64,000 nt of DNA from contig NC_037682.1 in assembly GCF_003255815.1 (NCBI RefSeq), positions 5,784,976 through 5,848,975 of the forward strand. Reading direction: 5' to 3'. Positions 44,010 to 56,144 of the stretch are shown here, in pieces. Position numbers and translations under genes: made by a program. Origin of the DNA: Theropithecus gelada (Eukaryota > Chordata > Mammalia > Primates > Cercopithecidae). How positions within the stretch are numbered: the first letter of the stretch is position 1; every line of letters starts with the position of its first letter. The notes under the pieces are model-generated. The model was not told the origin of the DNA, made no database searches, and worked only from the letters and a program-made list of their open reading frames with translations.

Positions 44010-44140
44010 CATCCACTTACTGGGTCCTGCACCAGGCAGATGAGAAAACTGAGACTCAGCAAGACACCACAAAGGCCCGACAGCTGGTCATTGGAACCAC
44101 TTCACTAATCAGTGAAGCCAGAAGGGAAAAGCTGGTCTGT
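44010..44140 (-). mobile_element. MIR SINE relic
   Basis: GCAGATGAGAAAACTGAGAC is the MIR core in antisense. Confidence 0.75.
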
Positions 44141-44219
44141 GTGAGTCTCTCAGCCACGCTCTCTCCCCCAGACCCACAGGACCAAGCTCCTGACTCTTCA
44201 CCTGGTGGTGAAGGTCCCT

Positions 44220-44354
44220 ACCACACTGGCTAGTACTCCTACCATCGTCCTTTATGCCAGCATCTCACTCACTCAGGCCAGGCCAGTCTCCCTGTTCCTC
44301 AGACTCATCTCCACTGCTCACACAGGAGCCCCACCAGGAATGCATCTCCTTCTT
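44220..44354 (+). mobile_element. L2 fragment
   Basis: GGCCAGTCTCCCTGTTCCTC suggests L2; short. Confidence 0.45.
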
Positions 44355-44859
44355 TGTTGTAGCCAGTTTCTAAGATGTCTTTCATATTCCTTCCCACTGG
44401 TATCCACACCCTTGTGTAGTGCCCTCTCGCACTTAATAAGACTTATTCTGCAACAAATATCAATGATGGAGTGTGATTTTCCAGACTAGACGGTAAAAGA
44501 TGTTGTGGCTTCTTGGATTGCATGCTCTGGGGAAAATCAGCCGCCATGTTGTGAGGATGCTCAAGCATTGCTATGGAGAGGTCTCCATTGCCAGGAGCTG
44601 AGGCCTCCCACCAGTTTGCCAAACACATGAGAATCTGCATTTGGAAGCAGATCCTTGGCTTTGCTCAAGCCTTCTGATGATGCAGCCCAGCCAACACCTT
44701 GACCACAACCTCATGAGAGACCCAGAGCCAGGACTGCCCAGCTAAGCCACTCCCAAATTCCTGACCCACAGAAATTGTGTGAGATAATAGATGTTTCTTG
44801 TTGTGTTAAGCCATTAAGTGCTGGGGGAAATCGTTGTGCAACAATAAACAACTGATACA
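44355..44859 (+). mobile_element. MLT1 LTR, near full length
   Basis: TGTTGTAGCCAGTTTCTAAG start, CTTGACCACAACCTCATGAG, GAGATAATAGATGTTTCTTG and AACAACTGATACA end. Confidence 0.9.
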
Positions 44860-45214
44860 CATGCCTTTGGTTTTTCAGAGTCCTTCCCTTCCTCAGAAGC
44901 CAGGGTCAAGCCCACCTCCATTCCCACTCCTGGGAAGACTGCTCTGACGGTTGGCCATAATTTTACCCTCCCCTGGGCCCCACACAGTGAACCTGACATA
45001 CGCTTTGGTATGGTGTCCACTCCCATAACCTCAAAGAGCCTCCACAACACAGGAGCCCCGGAGGACAAGACCCTGCTGGCTCCCTCATGCCCCTGAACCT
45101 GGGTCATTGGTACAGGAGTGCAGATGATACTAACGATAGCATCAGAGAGCAGAGCAGACTCATGACTCCTCAGCAGGAGGGTGACTGGAGAAACTCCTGC
45201 CTCTGGAGAGAATG
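44860..45214. other. Unique/possible L2
   Basis: TTCCTCAGAAGCCAGG (44892) might be L2; not secure. Confidence 0.3.
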
Positions 45215-45430
45215 AGAATTCGCTTTTACCAGGCCCTTGCTAGGTAGAGGCAGGGACAAGCTACACACTTGACAAGTATCCCACTGACTCCCTGGGGCAA
45301 GAGGGTATCCTGGGTATCCCCATCCCACCGACAAAGGCAGCCTCAGCTCATTGTCCAAGGTCACTCAGTTCGGCCATGTCTGGCCCAGGACTGGAACCAG
45401 CTGTTGGCTCCAGTGTCCACCCAGCCCTGC
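45215..45430 (-). mobile_element. MIR SINE relic
   Basis: ACAAAGGCAGCCTCAGCTCA then CCCAGGACTGGAACCAGC in antisense order. Confidence 0.75.
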
Positions 45431-45579
45431 CTGCCCTGTCTCAGGCACCGCCACTCCTGCTTGCTCCTCAATGCCCCCATGCTCCAAAGGCCTTCACTGC
45501 ACGCACCCACACGCGTGCACCAAAGCTGGAGACTCACACTACCACCACAAACTCAGCACACCTACCCAGCCCTGCCCCA

Positions 45580-45657
45580 GGTCTCTGATGTCACCAGACC
45601 TCTAAAGCCAGGAAGAGATACAAATGCACTGAAGCATGTTCACAGGGGAACACACGG
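45580..45657 (+). repeat. Direct repeat copy A (partner 52107-52184)
   Basis: About 78 bp sharing TCTGATGTCACCAGACCTCT, AGATACAAATGCA and TCACAGGGGAACACA with copy B, roughly 88% identical by eye. Flanks differ. Confidence 0.85.
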
Positions 45658-45764
45658 CGACAAGAGCCACACCCTCCACCTGGAACCTAAGCCACTCAGA
45701 AGGCCACGCAAGGAGGAAGCAGGGCAGAGTTGGGAACCTGAGACCAACCCAGAACCTATTCCTG

Positions 45765-45992
45765 TATCAGCTCATTCACTCACTCACCGTTCACATGCAA
45801 AGTCCCTGAGCACCTACTATGTGCCAGGCACAGTGCTAAGCCCTGAAAACGCAGCGGGGAATGCAACAAGCTCTCCTGGGCTTCCAGCCCAGCCGGGAGA
45901 GAGACTGTGAGCTAACCAAGCCCCAGCTCTCCCTGGACATGCCAGGTGCCCGTGAGCGAGTCTTCAGCCTCTCTAGAGCCTCAATTTGCCCT
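45765..45992 (+). mobile_element. L2/MIR relics
   Basis: GAGCACCTACTATGTGCCAGG (45811-45831) and CTCTCAAAATGGGG (45990) are L2- and MIR-type phrases. Confidence 0.75.
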
Positions 45993-46235
45993 CTCAAAAT
46001 GGGGAGTGATGGGGAGCAGGGACTGTCACCCAGGGGACCCACAGAGGGACATTTGGCAATGTCTGGAGACATATTTGGTGGTCATGCTGGGCAGTGGTGG
46101 CGTGGGGATGCTACTGGCATCTGGTGGGTAGAAGCCAGGGATGCTGCGAAACATCCTAAAATGTACAGGACAGCCTCCACAAAGAGTGGCCCTGTCCAAA
46201 ATGTGTATAGTGCTGCCACAGCGGAGAAACCCCGG
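45993..46235 (+). mobile_element. MER20 hAT element
   Basis: GGGACATTTGGCAATGTCTGG, GTGCTACTGGCATCTGGTGGG-type core (at 46108-46128) and a GAGAAACCCC end. Confidence 0.9.
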
Positions 46236-46836
46236 CTTGGAGGAGTTGACGAGCCTGCAGTTGGAGAGGCTGCAGCACTGAGCCTGGCAGCTGGACAGTC
46301 CCTGACAAAGGTGTATTCCCTTCTCCAGCTGTTCTTGAGGCCCTTACTGAGACCAGGGGACCCTGAGCCCTGCAGGGCCCCAGGCCATTGAGATATACAC
46401 AGCCTCTCTGCCTGTCCACCCAGGTCCCAGGGCAGGGCCATGTCAGCAGAACCCACAGCCAGCACACAGACAGGAGGAAAGCAGCCCAGGCCTAATTCCT
46501 CACCTCTGTTGGTCCTGGGTTTCTTGAACACCCATCAGGACTCAGGGTCTCCCCTCCCACAAGGTCCCAGCAAGGCTGCATGCAGCCTGCACTCACCCAT
46601 CAGGTCCCTCTCCTGCTGCACCTCCCCAGCCTCCCCAGCTGAGAGGCAGGATCTTCCTTCCAGACCTGGACAGTCTGGGGCAAGTGTCCTCCCTCTCTGG
46701 GTCTTGGTTCCCCCACATAATGAGAATCAAAATAACTGCAGCCCCAAGTCACGGCGTGGGCTTGGGGTGGGACCTGAGTGTCCCTCCTCAAACACAGAAC
46801 CTTCCTTCTGACCACCAGCGCTGTTCTCTGTGGGAC
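46236..46836. other. Unique sequence with a MIR fragment
   Basis: MIR phrase GGTCTTGGTTCCCCCACATA at 46701-46720. ORFs of 100-176 aa span MER20 and the MIR, so chance. Confidence 0.45.
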
Positions 46837-47190
46837 TGCATTCGTTTGTTCTCACGCTGCTAACAAAGACATACCTGGAACGAGGTAATTTTTAAAGGAA
46901 AGAGGTTTAATTGACTCACCGTTGCACACGTCCAGGGAGGCCTCACTATCGTGGCAGAAGGCAAAGGAGAAGCAAGATACATCTTCCATGGCAGCAGGCG
47001 AGAGAGAACGTGTGTAGGTGAACTCCCCTTTATAAAACCGCCAGATCTCGAGACTTGCTCACGACCACAAGAACAGCACAGGTGAAACCACTCCGATGAT
47101 TCAGTTATCTCCACCTGGCCCCACTGCTGACACGTGGGGATCATTACAATTCAAGGCGAGATTTGGGTCTGACACAGCCCAACCATATCA
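46837..47190 (-). mobile_element. THE1/MST-class solo LTR
   Basis: TGCATTCGTTTGTTCTCACG to CCAACCATATCA. TSD GGGAC/GGGAT at 46832-46836 and 47191-47195. Confidence 0.94.
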
Positions 47191-47576
47191 GGGATCCCAA
47201 CCCTGGAGAAAACAAAAGGGTCAAGCACTTCTTTTTCTGCAGTGCGTAACTGTGGGCTTCAGACACAGCAGAGTCAGGAGGACTCCTGTCCTTTGACCTG
47301 AGGCCAAGAGCCTACTCTGACCTCTCATCACGCTTCCCCTGTGCCCAGGTCAGAAGTCTGTGCCCAGGCCTGCTCCTGCTGGAGGCCCCTCATCCCCACT
47401 AAGAGCCTGCCACGGACTAGACATGTTGGGCTACAGGGGCCCTGCACCAGGGCAGTCATCATCTTTACCAGCACAAAAACCTCCTTGATGACAGAGCCTC
47501 AGCAGGCCCCAGACTTGACCCTGGCTTTCACAGTCCATTGGGTTTTGTTATAATTTACCATTTCCACTAGATGGGT
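47191..47576. other. Unique sequence
   Basis: Nothing recognised. Confidence 0.35.
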
Positions 47577-47690
47577 GGTTCCAAGTTCATTCACTTGTGC
47601 CACAAGCATTTATTGGACCACCTACTGTGTATCAGGTGCTGTGGACAGGGATGTATGTGACTCACAACTTCATCGGGGCATGGAGAGTCT
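47577..47690 (+). mobile_element. L2/MIR-type relic
   Basis: GGACCACCTACTGTGTATCAGG. Confidence 0.55.
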
Positions 47691-47934
47691 GTCCACCACC
47701 GTCAGGAGCATCGTGAGGAGTTGGTGCCGTTCTGGGGACTCCATGTGAGAGCCCCTTGAGTCACTGAGGGAAGAGACACAAAACACAAGAAATTTGCAAC
47801 CCAAGGGAGACCTACGGAACAGGAGCGGGGCCGGCAGCACCCTCACCCTGAAATAACCACCTGCCAATGATGTTGGTTAAATCACAGCCAGGTTCCTGCG
47901 TGGATGCAGATCTAGGAGGCCTGATGGGGTAAGA

Positions 47935-48110
47935 CCTGACCTGGGAAAGCTACACGGCATCGAGGGATTGATTCCCAGTTCTGCCACTCATACTGTTCCA
48001 CCTTGGACAAATAAGTGGTTCTCTTGTAAACCCAGTTTCCCCACCCTGAGAAATGGGGCCAGGAACCTGCTGGGGGGTGAGGAGAGTGGGTAGACTCTGA
48101 TAAAAATGTT
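47935..48110 (+). mobile_element. MIR SINE relic
   Basis: TTCCCAGTTCTGCCACTCAT and CCCAGTTTCCCCACCCTGAG. Confidence 0.8.
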
Positions 48111-48314
48111 TGTGTTTGGGCTGGGTGGCTCAGCCCACACAGTGATAGGGAAGGTGCCCCCAGGCTGAACAGAGAGGAGGAGGAGAACCCCTGGGGCACA
48201 GGCAAGCAGCAGCTGCCCAGGGCAGGAAAGGACAGGCAGACGTGGCTCATTCAGCAATTGTATCTTCTAAGCAGTGGGCAGGATCCAGCCTTGGGGTCCC
48301 CTGGACAAGGTCAC

Positions 48315-49006
48315 TGATATGGTTTGGCTCTGTATTCCCATCCAAATCTCATGTTGAATTATAATCCCCAGTGCTGGAAGAAAGGCCTGGTAAGGCCAGG
48401 CGCAGTGGCTCACGCCTGTAATCTCAGCACTTTGGGAGGCTGAGGCGGGCAGATCAGGAGGTCAGGAGATCGAGACCATCCTGGCTAACACTGCAAAACC
48501 CTGTCTCTACTGAAAATACAAAAAATTAGCCAAGTGTGGTGCTGCATGCCTGTAGTCACGCTACTCGAGAGGTTGAGACAGGAGAAACACTTGAACCCGG
48601 GATGTGAAGGTTGTGATGAGCTGAGATTGCACCACTGCACTCCAGCCTGGGCAACAGAGCGATATTCTGTCTCCAAAAAAAAAAAAAAGAAAGGCCTGGT
48701 GAGAGGTGATTTTGTCATGGGGGCGGATTTCCTCCTTGCTTTTCGGGTCATAGTGAGTGAGTTCTCACGAGATCCAATTGTTTAAAAGTGTGTGGCTCCT
48801 CCCCCGTTTTCTCTTCCCTTTTCTCCAGCCATGTAAGACATGTCTGCTTCCCCTTCACCTTCTGCCATGATTGTAAGTTTCCTGAGGCCTCCCCAGCCAT
48901 GCTTCCTGTACAGCCTGTGGAACTATGAGCCAGTTAAACCTCTTTTCTTTATAAATTACCCAATCTCAGGTACTTCCTTATAGCAACGTGGGAATGAACT
49001 AATACA
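48315..49006 (+). mobile_element. MSTB-class solo LTR with Alu inside
   Basis: TGATATGGTTTGGCTCTGTA to GAACTAATACA with a perfect TSD GTCAC (48310-48314; 49007-49011). Alu at 48392-48686. Confidence 0.96.
48392..48686 (+). mobile_element. AluY/S SINE nested in MSTB LTR
   Basis: Perfect 14-bp TSD AAGAAAGGCCTGGT at 48378-48391 and 48687-48700. Confidence 0.96.
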
Positions 49007-49229
49007 GTCACCCTGCAGTTCTGAGGGCAAACAGTTGGGCAAAGGCTGACGCCAGCACCAAAACCCGCAGGGTGGCCCAACAGCTTTGCATCTGTTGTTC
49101 ACAGGTGGCAGAGCAGCCTTGGCCAACAGCTGCCCAGGTGGACAAGGGTGGCTGTGACAGGGACAGCCTGGCCAGCTGCAGCTGCTAGTGGCCACAGGAC
49201 GTAAGCACTGCAGGGCACTGTAGACAAAA

Positions 49230-50414
49230 GTGAATTCACACCAAAGGGTCACAGACATAAATGTAAAACCTACAACTACAAACCTGGAAGAATACAGAGA
49301 TAAGTTCTGCAACTTTGAGTTAAGCATGAGTTTTTAGGTATGACTCAAAAAGTACAAAGTATAAAAGAACAAAATCATAAATTAGACCTCATCAAAATAG
49401 AAATTTCTTCTCAAAAGACACTGCTAATAAAGTGAAAAGACAAGTCACAGGCTAGGAGACAATATTTCCAAATTGCATATATTATAAATGTCTCTCATCT
49501 AGAACATAGAAGAACTCTTACAACTCAGTCATAAAATAAACAACGCCTATTTTTTAAATACACAAAATTTGAACTGACACTTCACCAAAGAAGAAAAGAG
49601 ATGGCAAATAAGCAACTGGATGGCAAACTGAAAAGATGTTCAACAACATTAGAGAGTTGGGAAAGGCAAATTAAAACTACCATACTTACCAAAGTGGCTA
49701 AAATTTAAAACTGACAATACCAAGTGTTGACAAAGATGTGGAGCAACTGGAACTCTCATACCTTGCTGTTGGGAATGTAACACAATGCAGCCATGTCGGG
49801 AAAGAGTTTGGCAGTTTCTTATACAGTTAAATATACACTTAACATACAATCCACTGATAATCCCACTTCTGGCATGTGTCCAAAAGAAATGAAAACATAT
49901 GGCACACAAAGACCCGGATACAAATGTTTGCAGCAGCTTTATTCATAGTAGCCACAGCTGGAGACAACTTGAATGTCCATTAACCAGTGAGTGGGAAAGC
50001 AAGCTGTGGCATATTCATAAAACTCAGTCTTCGTGCAATGGTCACACAATATTCAACCGTAAAAAGGAACTATCTACAGATACATGCAACAACATGGGTG
50101 AATCTCAAACACATATGACAAGTGATACAGTCACAGGCAGACAGCTGCACACTGCACACTTGTATTTCTATGACATGCTGGAAAACCACAGGAATGAATA
50201 CCAGGTCATTGGTTTCTAGGGGCTGGGGTGGGGGCAGGCTTTGACGGCCAAGGGGCAGCATTGAGGGACTTCTGGGAGACAGCACTGTCCTATGCCTGGA
50301 CCAAAGTGGTCGTTGCATGATTGTGTCTTTGTCAGAAGTCATCAAACTGTAAAAAGAGCCACTTTTGCTGTGTGCTAATTATGGCTCAATAACACCCCAC
50401 CAAAAAAAAAAAAA
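49230..50414 (+). mobile_element. L1M 3' end with A tail
   Basis: CAGACATAAATGTAAAACCT, CTCATACCTTGCTGTTGGGA, CAGCAGCTTTATTCATAGTAG, a G-rich 3'UTR near 50220, A run 50402-50414. Decayed. Confidence 0.9.
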
Positions 50415-50484
50415 ATCACTTCACTGTCCTCATCATTGAAAGTAAAGACATTGAAGGAAGAGGAGGAGCACTCCCTACATGGCA

Positions 50485-50690
50485 GAAATGGTGTTGAACG
50501 ACCGAGGAGCTGCATTCCCTGTGGTCAGGTACCCAGGAGGCCCTGGGTTCTCTCCATTTTACAGATGAGTGAACGGAGGCCTGGAGGTGCCAGGTCACCC
50601 AGTGCCACCCAGGAAGGCTGGAATGGAGTTGGGACTTCCACCCAGGACTGACTGCAGCGTCACCCCCCAAACCACTAAAGCTGTCCTGGG
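50485..50690 (-). mobile_element. MIR SINE relic
   Basis: CCATTTTACAGATGAGTGAAC core, antisense order. Confidence 0.9.
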
Positions 50691-51559
50691 AGAGACCTTG
50701 GGTATCAAGCCAGCCTCCTCCTGTTTTCCGGAGGAAAGGATGAGGCCTCAGGGGGAACCCATCCAGGCTCACGAAGAGAGCGACAGAATCAGAATGCAGA
50801 GGGAGCCAGGCCTCATTTGTCAACAAACACCTTCCTATGACAACCTTGGGAATAGAAAAGACCCCAAGACGTGACAGGAACGAGGTCCGAAGCCATGACA
50901 GGAACAAAGTCTGAGGCCGCATGCAACACAGGTGCACCAGGGTGAGCCCCGCCCCTGCCCTCAGGGAGCTCCCAGCCCCATCTGGCACAAGGTCACCTCC
51001 CAGACCCTGGGCAAGTGGCTTGCCAGACACACCCAAGAGGTGCAAACACCTCTCTGCAGTTCCCTCCTGAAAGCGACACTGGGACCTTGGTGATGATGGA
51101 AGCTGGGGGTTCCCCATGGGGGCACTAGGGTTAGAGCAGGGAGGGAGCGGGACCCAAGACATGCCTCAGGCCTGTCCAGGAGGGATTCCAGCCCCAGGAG
51201 AGGGCGAAGAGAGGAACGCCGTTTCCAAGCCAGAGAAGCAGTGAGAGTCCACACTGCATTTCCCGGTCTGCAGGGAAGGGCAACAGCAGGTGGGTGGGTC
51301 AGGCACCAGACCTTTCTAGACTGGCTGCAGGACCTCTACACCCCACCTTGGTTCTGATCAACAGTTCTGGGAGTTCCAAAATGCAAGTGCTCAGCTCTTT
51401 AACCCAGGAATTCCCAGCCAGCAGGCAGAGCCTTCGGGAACACACGTGCAAGATGCCCCACCTAGAGGCAGGAATGTGGCTGAGGCCTTTGCACCATCAG
51501 GCAGGTCTGAACACCTGGGGAGGAGAGCCGCTCCCTCCGTCCCTTAGTGCTTCCCACCC
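50691..51559. other. Unique GC-rich sequence
   Basis: No gene recognised; the 248-aa minus ORF (50416-51162) runs through a MIR and has no domain. Confidence 0.4.
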
Positions 51560-51720
51560 TAGCTTCCCATCATGGCTGGGCCACCTACCAGCTTCTCTGT
51601 GCCTCAGTTTCCTCATCCGGGAATTGTAGATTGCAATCCTATCTACACGCCAGTCTCTCATGGAGATGGTGTATGTAAAGTACCTCACCTGGCACACAGC
51701 TAGTAGCCATGAGGCAGCCG
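51560..51720 (+). mobile_element. MIR SINE relic
   Basis: GTGCCTCAGTTTCCTCATCCG and CACCTGGCACACAGCTAGTAG. Confidence 0.9.
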
Positions 51721-52106
51721 GCCCAGGGTTGCTCTTGGGAACATGGGACAGCCCACTGCCTGGAAATTTGGTGGCTCTGGGATTGGCCAGATGTCTTCCA
51801 TGGAAAACCAGGCAGCCCATGCTGAGACACAGTGGCCCATCGAGATATCACAGTCTGGGAACCTTTCCGGGCCACCCCTGGGCAGCTGGGACAGTGCCAG
51901 GGACCTTGGCCAGCTCACATCAGGAGGCTCCCCTGCCAGGCTGCCTGCACCCTCCTCAGGCAAGGCCTAGCCTAGATGTACAGACACCCAGAGGGAAGGG
52001 GCTCCGGGACAGCAGAGGTGGGGGACTGCCTTCGGACCCTCTGTTTAGGACAGCACAATGCTAAGAGGACCTCCAGGACAAGAGCCAGCAGGGACCACAA
52101 GCTGAC
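51721..52106. other. Unique sequence
   Basis: Nothing recognised. Confidence 0.35.
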
Positions 52107-52184
52107 AGGCCTCTGATGTCACCAGACCTCTAAAGTCAGGAATAGATACAAATGCATCGAAACACGGTCACAGGGGAACACAAT
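52107..52184 (+). repeat. Direct repeat copy B (partner 45580-45657)
   Basis: TCTGATGTCACCAGACCTCT, GATACAAATGCAT and GTCACAGGGGAACACA. Confidence 0.85.
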
Positions 52185-52419
52185 GCTGGAGAGGACCCGC
52201 TCTGATGGAAGGAGGACTCGGCTCTTTTGAAACACGGATGGAAAACTCCAGAAGACAGATATCCTTATTTATGAGGTGCCCCAATCCCTGAGCAGACAGT
52301 ATACCCTGCCAGCCTTCGAAGCCCACTGAGCTTCTGCAAGATGGATTTCCTGGGATCGGACAGCACCTCCTCCCCGACTCCCTGGGAGCGTCCTCTACAG
52401 TAGGGAGCCTGAGTAAACA

Positions 52420-52545
52420 GAGGGGCCACTGAGGCTTACGGAAGTCATGTTCCCTCTCAAGGCCGGCCACCGAGCCAGACATGGCAGAGCCAGGACTGGA
52501 GCACAGGATTCTGATTCCAGCGCTCCATGTCTTTCCCTGGCCCTC
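52420..52545 (-). mobile_element. MIR SINE relic
   Basis: GCAGAGCCAGGACTGGAGCAC and TTCTGATTCCAGCGCTCCAT, antisense. Confidence 0.75.
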
Positions 52546-52734
52546 CTCCCTACACATGCAGATTCCACCTACCCAGGAAAATCCCACTCCTGCTCCCGTC
52601 ACCCCCATCAAGGCTCCCACCCAGGAAGTGAGCTTTTGGAAGGATGGCAAGATTCATCACCTTGAAAGAACACTTACATTCCTTCTTGCATTAAAAAAGA
52701 AAAGAATTTATTATTTTATTATCATTATTATTAT

Positions 52735-53027
52735 TATTGAGATAGGGTCTCACTCTGTCATCCAGGCTGGAGTGCAGCAGCATAATCTCAGCTCACTGCA
52801 GCCTCAAACTCCCAGGGTCCAAAAAATTCTGCAATTCTCCCACCTCAGCCTCCCTAGTAGCCGGGACCACAGGCATACGCCACCACATCCAGTTAATTCT
52901 TGTATTTTTTGTAGAGACAGGGTCTCACTATGCTGCCCAGGCTGGTCTCAAACTCCTGGCCACATGTGATCCACCTGCCTCCGCCTCCCAAAGTGCTGGG
53001 ATTGTAGGCATAAGCCACCACACCCTG
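52735..53027 (-). mobile_element. AluJ SINE
   Basis: Preceded by an ATT-rich tail (52705-52738); flanks AAAGAATTTAT/AAAGAATTCTA. Confidence 0.94.
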
Positions 53028-53484
53028 CAAAGAATTCTATTGATCTAACTATGCCAGAATAGAGACAGATCAATATTATACATAGTATTATTTCCTGGGC
53101 CCGCCATAACCAATTACCACAGGTGGCTCAAATTTGTGGAAATTCTCTCACCGCTCTGGAAGCAGAAATCCAAACTCAAGGTGTCAGCTGGGCTGGGTCC
53201 TCTGAAGGCTCTCAGGGAGGGTCCTTCCTTGCCCCTGCCAGCTTCTGCTGGTTCCTGGCATTCCCTGGCTTATGGCCGCATCGCCCCAATCTCTGCTTCC
53301 ATCGGCGCGTGGTCTTCCCAGCCTGTGTCTCTGGGTCTCTTCTTCCTATGAGGATACCAGCCATGGGGTCAGGGTCCACCCTGCTCCAGAACTGCCCCCT
53401 CTTCACTTGACTACATCTGCAAAGACCCAAAGAAGCTCATACTCTGAGGCTCCGAATGGATGTGAATTTTGTGGGGATATTATT

Positions 53485-55276
53485 TTTTTAATTAACACAT
53501 AATAATGTACATATTTATGGGGCACATGTGATATTTCAATACATGCATATGATCCTATTTCAACATGTCACGATCACAGCAGAGTGACTGGGACGTCCAT
53601 CGCCTCAAACATCTATCTCTCCTTTATGTTGGGAACATTCCAATTCTTCTCTTCTAGCTATTTTGAAATATATAATAAATTATTAATATAGTCCCCCTAC
53701 TGTGCCATAGAACACTAGAGCTCATTCCTTCTGTCCAACTGTAATTTTGTACCCATTTACTAATCTCTCCCTATTCCCCTGTCCCCATCACCCTTCCCAT
53801 TCCCTGGTCCCCAAGCTCATTCACTTTTCCTCAAATGACAGAATTGTATTCTTTTTTATAGTATTCCATTATGTATATGCACTTGATTTTCTTTATCCAT
53901 TCATCCATTGATGGACACATAGGTTGATTCCATCTCTTAGCTATTGTGAATAGCACTACAGTGAGAATGTGGGTGCAGATGTCTCTTTCACATGCTGATC
54001 TCCTAGTCTTTGTATACATACCCACTAGCAGAATTGCTGGGTCATATGGTAGGTCTGCTTTTAATTTTTTGAGGAATTTCCATACTGTTGTCCATAATGG
54101 TTGGACTATTTTACATTCCCACTAAGAGTGTATAAGAGTTGCTTTTCCCTGTATCCTCACCAGCATTTGTTATTTGGTTGTTTTTGTCTTTTTGATAACT
54201 TTATTTCTACTTTAAGTGGGATAAGATATCTCATCGTGGTTTTGTTTTTTGTTTTTGTTTTTGTTTTTGTTTTTGAGATGAAGTCTCGCTCTGTCACCCA
54301 GGCTGGAGTGCAGTGCCACGATCTCCACTCACTGCAACCTCCACCTCCTGGGTTCAAGCAATCCTTCCAACTCAGTCTCCCAAGTAGCTGGAATTACAGA
54401 CATGCATGACCATGACCAGCTATTTTTTGTATTTTTAGTAGAGACAGGTTTCACCTTGTTGGCCAGGCTGGTCTCAACCTCCTGACCTCAAGTGATCTGC
54501 TCGCCTCGGCCTCCCAAAGTGCTAGGATTACAGGCATAAGCCACCACGTCCGGCCCTCACTGTGGTTTTAATTTACGTTTCTCTGATGATCAGTGATGTT
54601 GAGTATTTTTTTCATATACTTGTTGGCCCTTTGTATGTCTTCTTTTGAGAAATGTCTATTTAGAACACTTGCCCATTTTTTAATCGTATTTGGATTTTTT
54701 GCTGTTGAGTTGTTCAAGTTCTTTATATGCTTTTGTTGCCAGTGCTTTTGAAGTCTTAGCCATAAAATCTTTGCCCAGACCAATATCCTGAAATGTTTCC
54801 CCTATGTTTTCTTCTAGTAGTTTCATAGTAAGTCTTTAATCCATTTTGAGTTTTTGTGTGTATGGCGTAAGGTATGGGTCCAACTTCATTCTTTTGCATG
54901 TGAATATCCAGTTTTTCCAGCACCATTTATTAGAAACTGTCCTTTCCCCAACAGATGTTCTTGGTGCCTTTGCTGAAAATCAAGTGGCTATTAATACATG
55001 CATGGATTTGCATCTGGACTCTCTATTGTGGTCCATGTGTCTATGTGTCTGTTTTTAGCCAGTACCATGCTGTTTTGGTTACTATGGCTTTGTAGTATAT
55101 TTCGAAGTCAGGTAGTGTGATGCCTCATTTTGTTCTTTTAGCACCAGATTGCTTTGGCTATTGGGGTGTTTTGTGGTTCCCTACGACTTTCAGGATTTTT
55201 TTTTCTATTTCTGTGAAGAATGTCATTGCTATTTTGATAGGGATTGCACTGAATCTGTAGATCACTTTAGGTCATA
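53485..55276 (-). mobile_element. L1MA/PB, 5'-truncated
   Basis: Antisense 3'UTR at 53485-53800 then ORF2. TSD TGTGGGGATATTATT (53470-53484) vs TGTGGGGACATTATT (55277-55291). Broken by Alu and mutations. Confidence 0.92.
54244..54555 (-). mobile_element. AluS SINE inside the L1
   Basis: (TTTTTG)n tail start; flanks CTCATCGTGGTTTT (54230-54243) and CTCACTGTGGTTTT (54556-54569). Confidence 0.95.
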
Positions 55277-55316
55277 TGTGGGGACATTATTAACCATTAT
55301 TTCTTCAACCTAAAAG

Positions 55317-56144
55317 TTCATTTCTTTCTTTTGATTTTGAAGGACATTAAAATATCACTGTGGGTCCCTGCAAGTATCATGGACCCAGGTACTGTGCATC
55401 CTGGAGGCACCACCCCATCTCCGTCCACCCCAACAACTGGCACATTCTCCTGGCACACAGTAGGTACGCACCAGGCTGCCTTGCTGCAGAGGTCCCAGCA
55501 CCTAGAGAGAGGTCAGCTGGCCTGTGCTTTCTACTCCCTGTCCCCGGTTATCGCCTGTGCCTCCTCCCGGGCACTGGGTGGATAAAGTTCTTTGCTATAA
55601 TCTGCTCCTTCCAAGGGTGCCTTTCCACTGGCCGCCCTGCACAAACAGCCCCACTCTGGCTGCCACCCGCTCGGCTCCAGACTCCTGATATGAATGCGGA
55701 GGTTAGATATTCTTGACACCGTTTTAATTTTTCAAATAGCAAGCCAGTTACCAAGCACGTTGGCACCTGGGCCCAGTTCCACCACGACTTGGCAGGGCCC
55801 ACGCAAGCTGCTGGCAGTGATGGATGCGTGCCCCTCGGCACACCCCACACCCACCCGGCCGCAGCCGCGCCAGCCCCAGGACCTCACGCAGCCAGCCCCC
55901 GGCAGCTGTGAGGCCCGAGTGCCAAGACACAGAGTGGGCTTTTCCGAGGCCGGGATCTGGCTGGGCGGGCTTCCCAGCATGGCCTCTGGGAAATGTGTGC
56001 AAGGCCTCTCATCCATCTGCAGGGACTGAGCTGCTCGGAGGGCCTGGGGCTGAGCGATTTCATGTATTTTCCCACCCACTCGGCCTCACCCTCCCTCAGC
56101 CTCGCGCCAAAACAAAATCATTTTTAAAATAAAAAGTAACAGGC
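55317..56144. other. Unique GC-rich sequence
   Basis: CpG cluster near 55850-55870 (CCCGGCCGCAGCCGCGCC). No gene recognised. Confidence 0.4.

Larger units (their letters stand above)
53092..55316 (-). mobile_element. MaLR (MLT1-class) LTR split by an L1MA
   Basis: Antisense LTR phrases CATAACCAATTACCACAGG and GGCTTATGGCCGCATCGCCC up to 53484; the LTR end TAACCATTATTTCTTCAACC resumes at 55291. The gap is an L1. Confidence 0.75.

Noticed and set aside
55850..55870. Second CpG-island promoter
   Set aside because: The CpG cluster is too short and no gene start lies near it.
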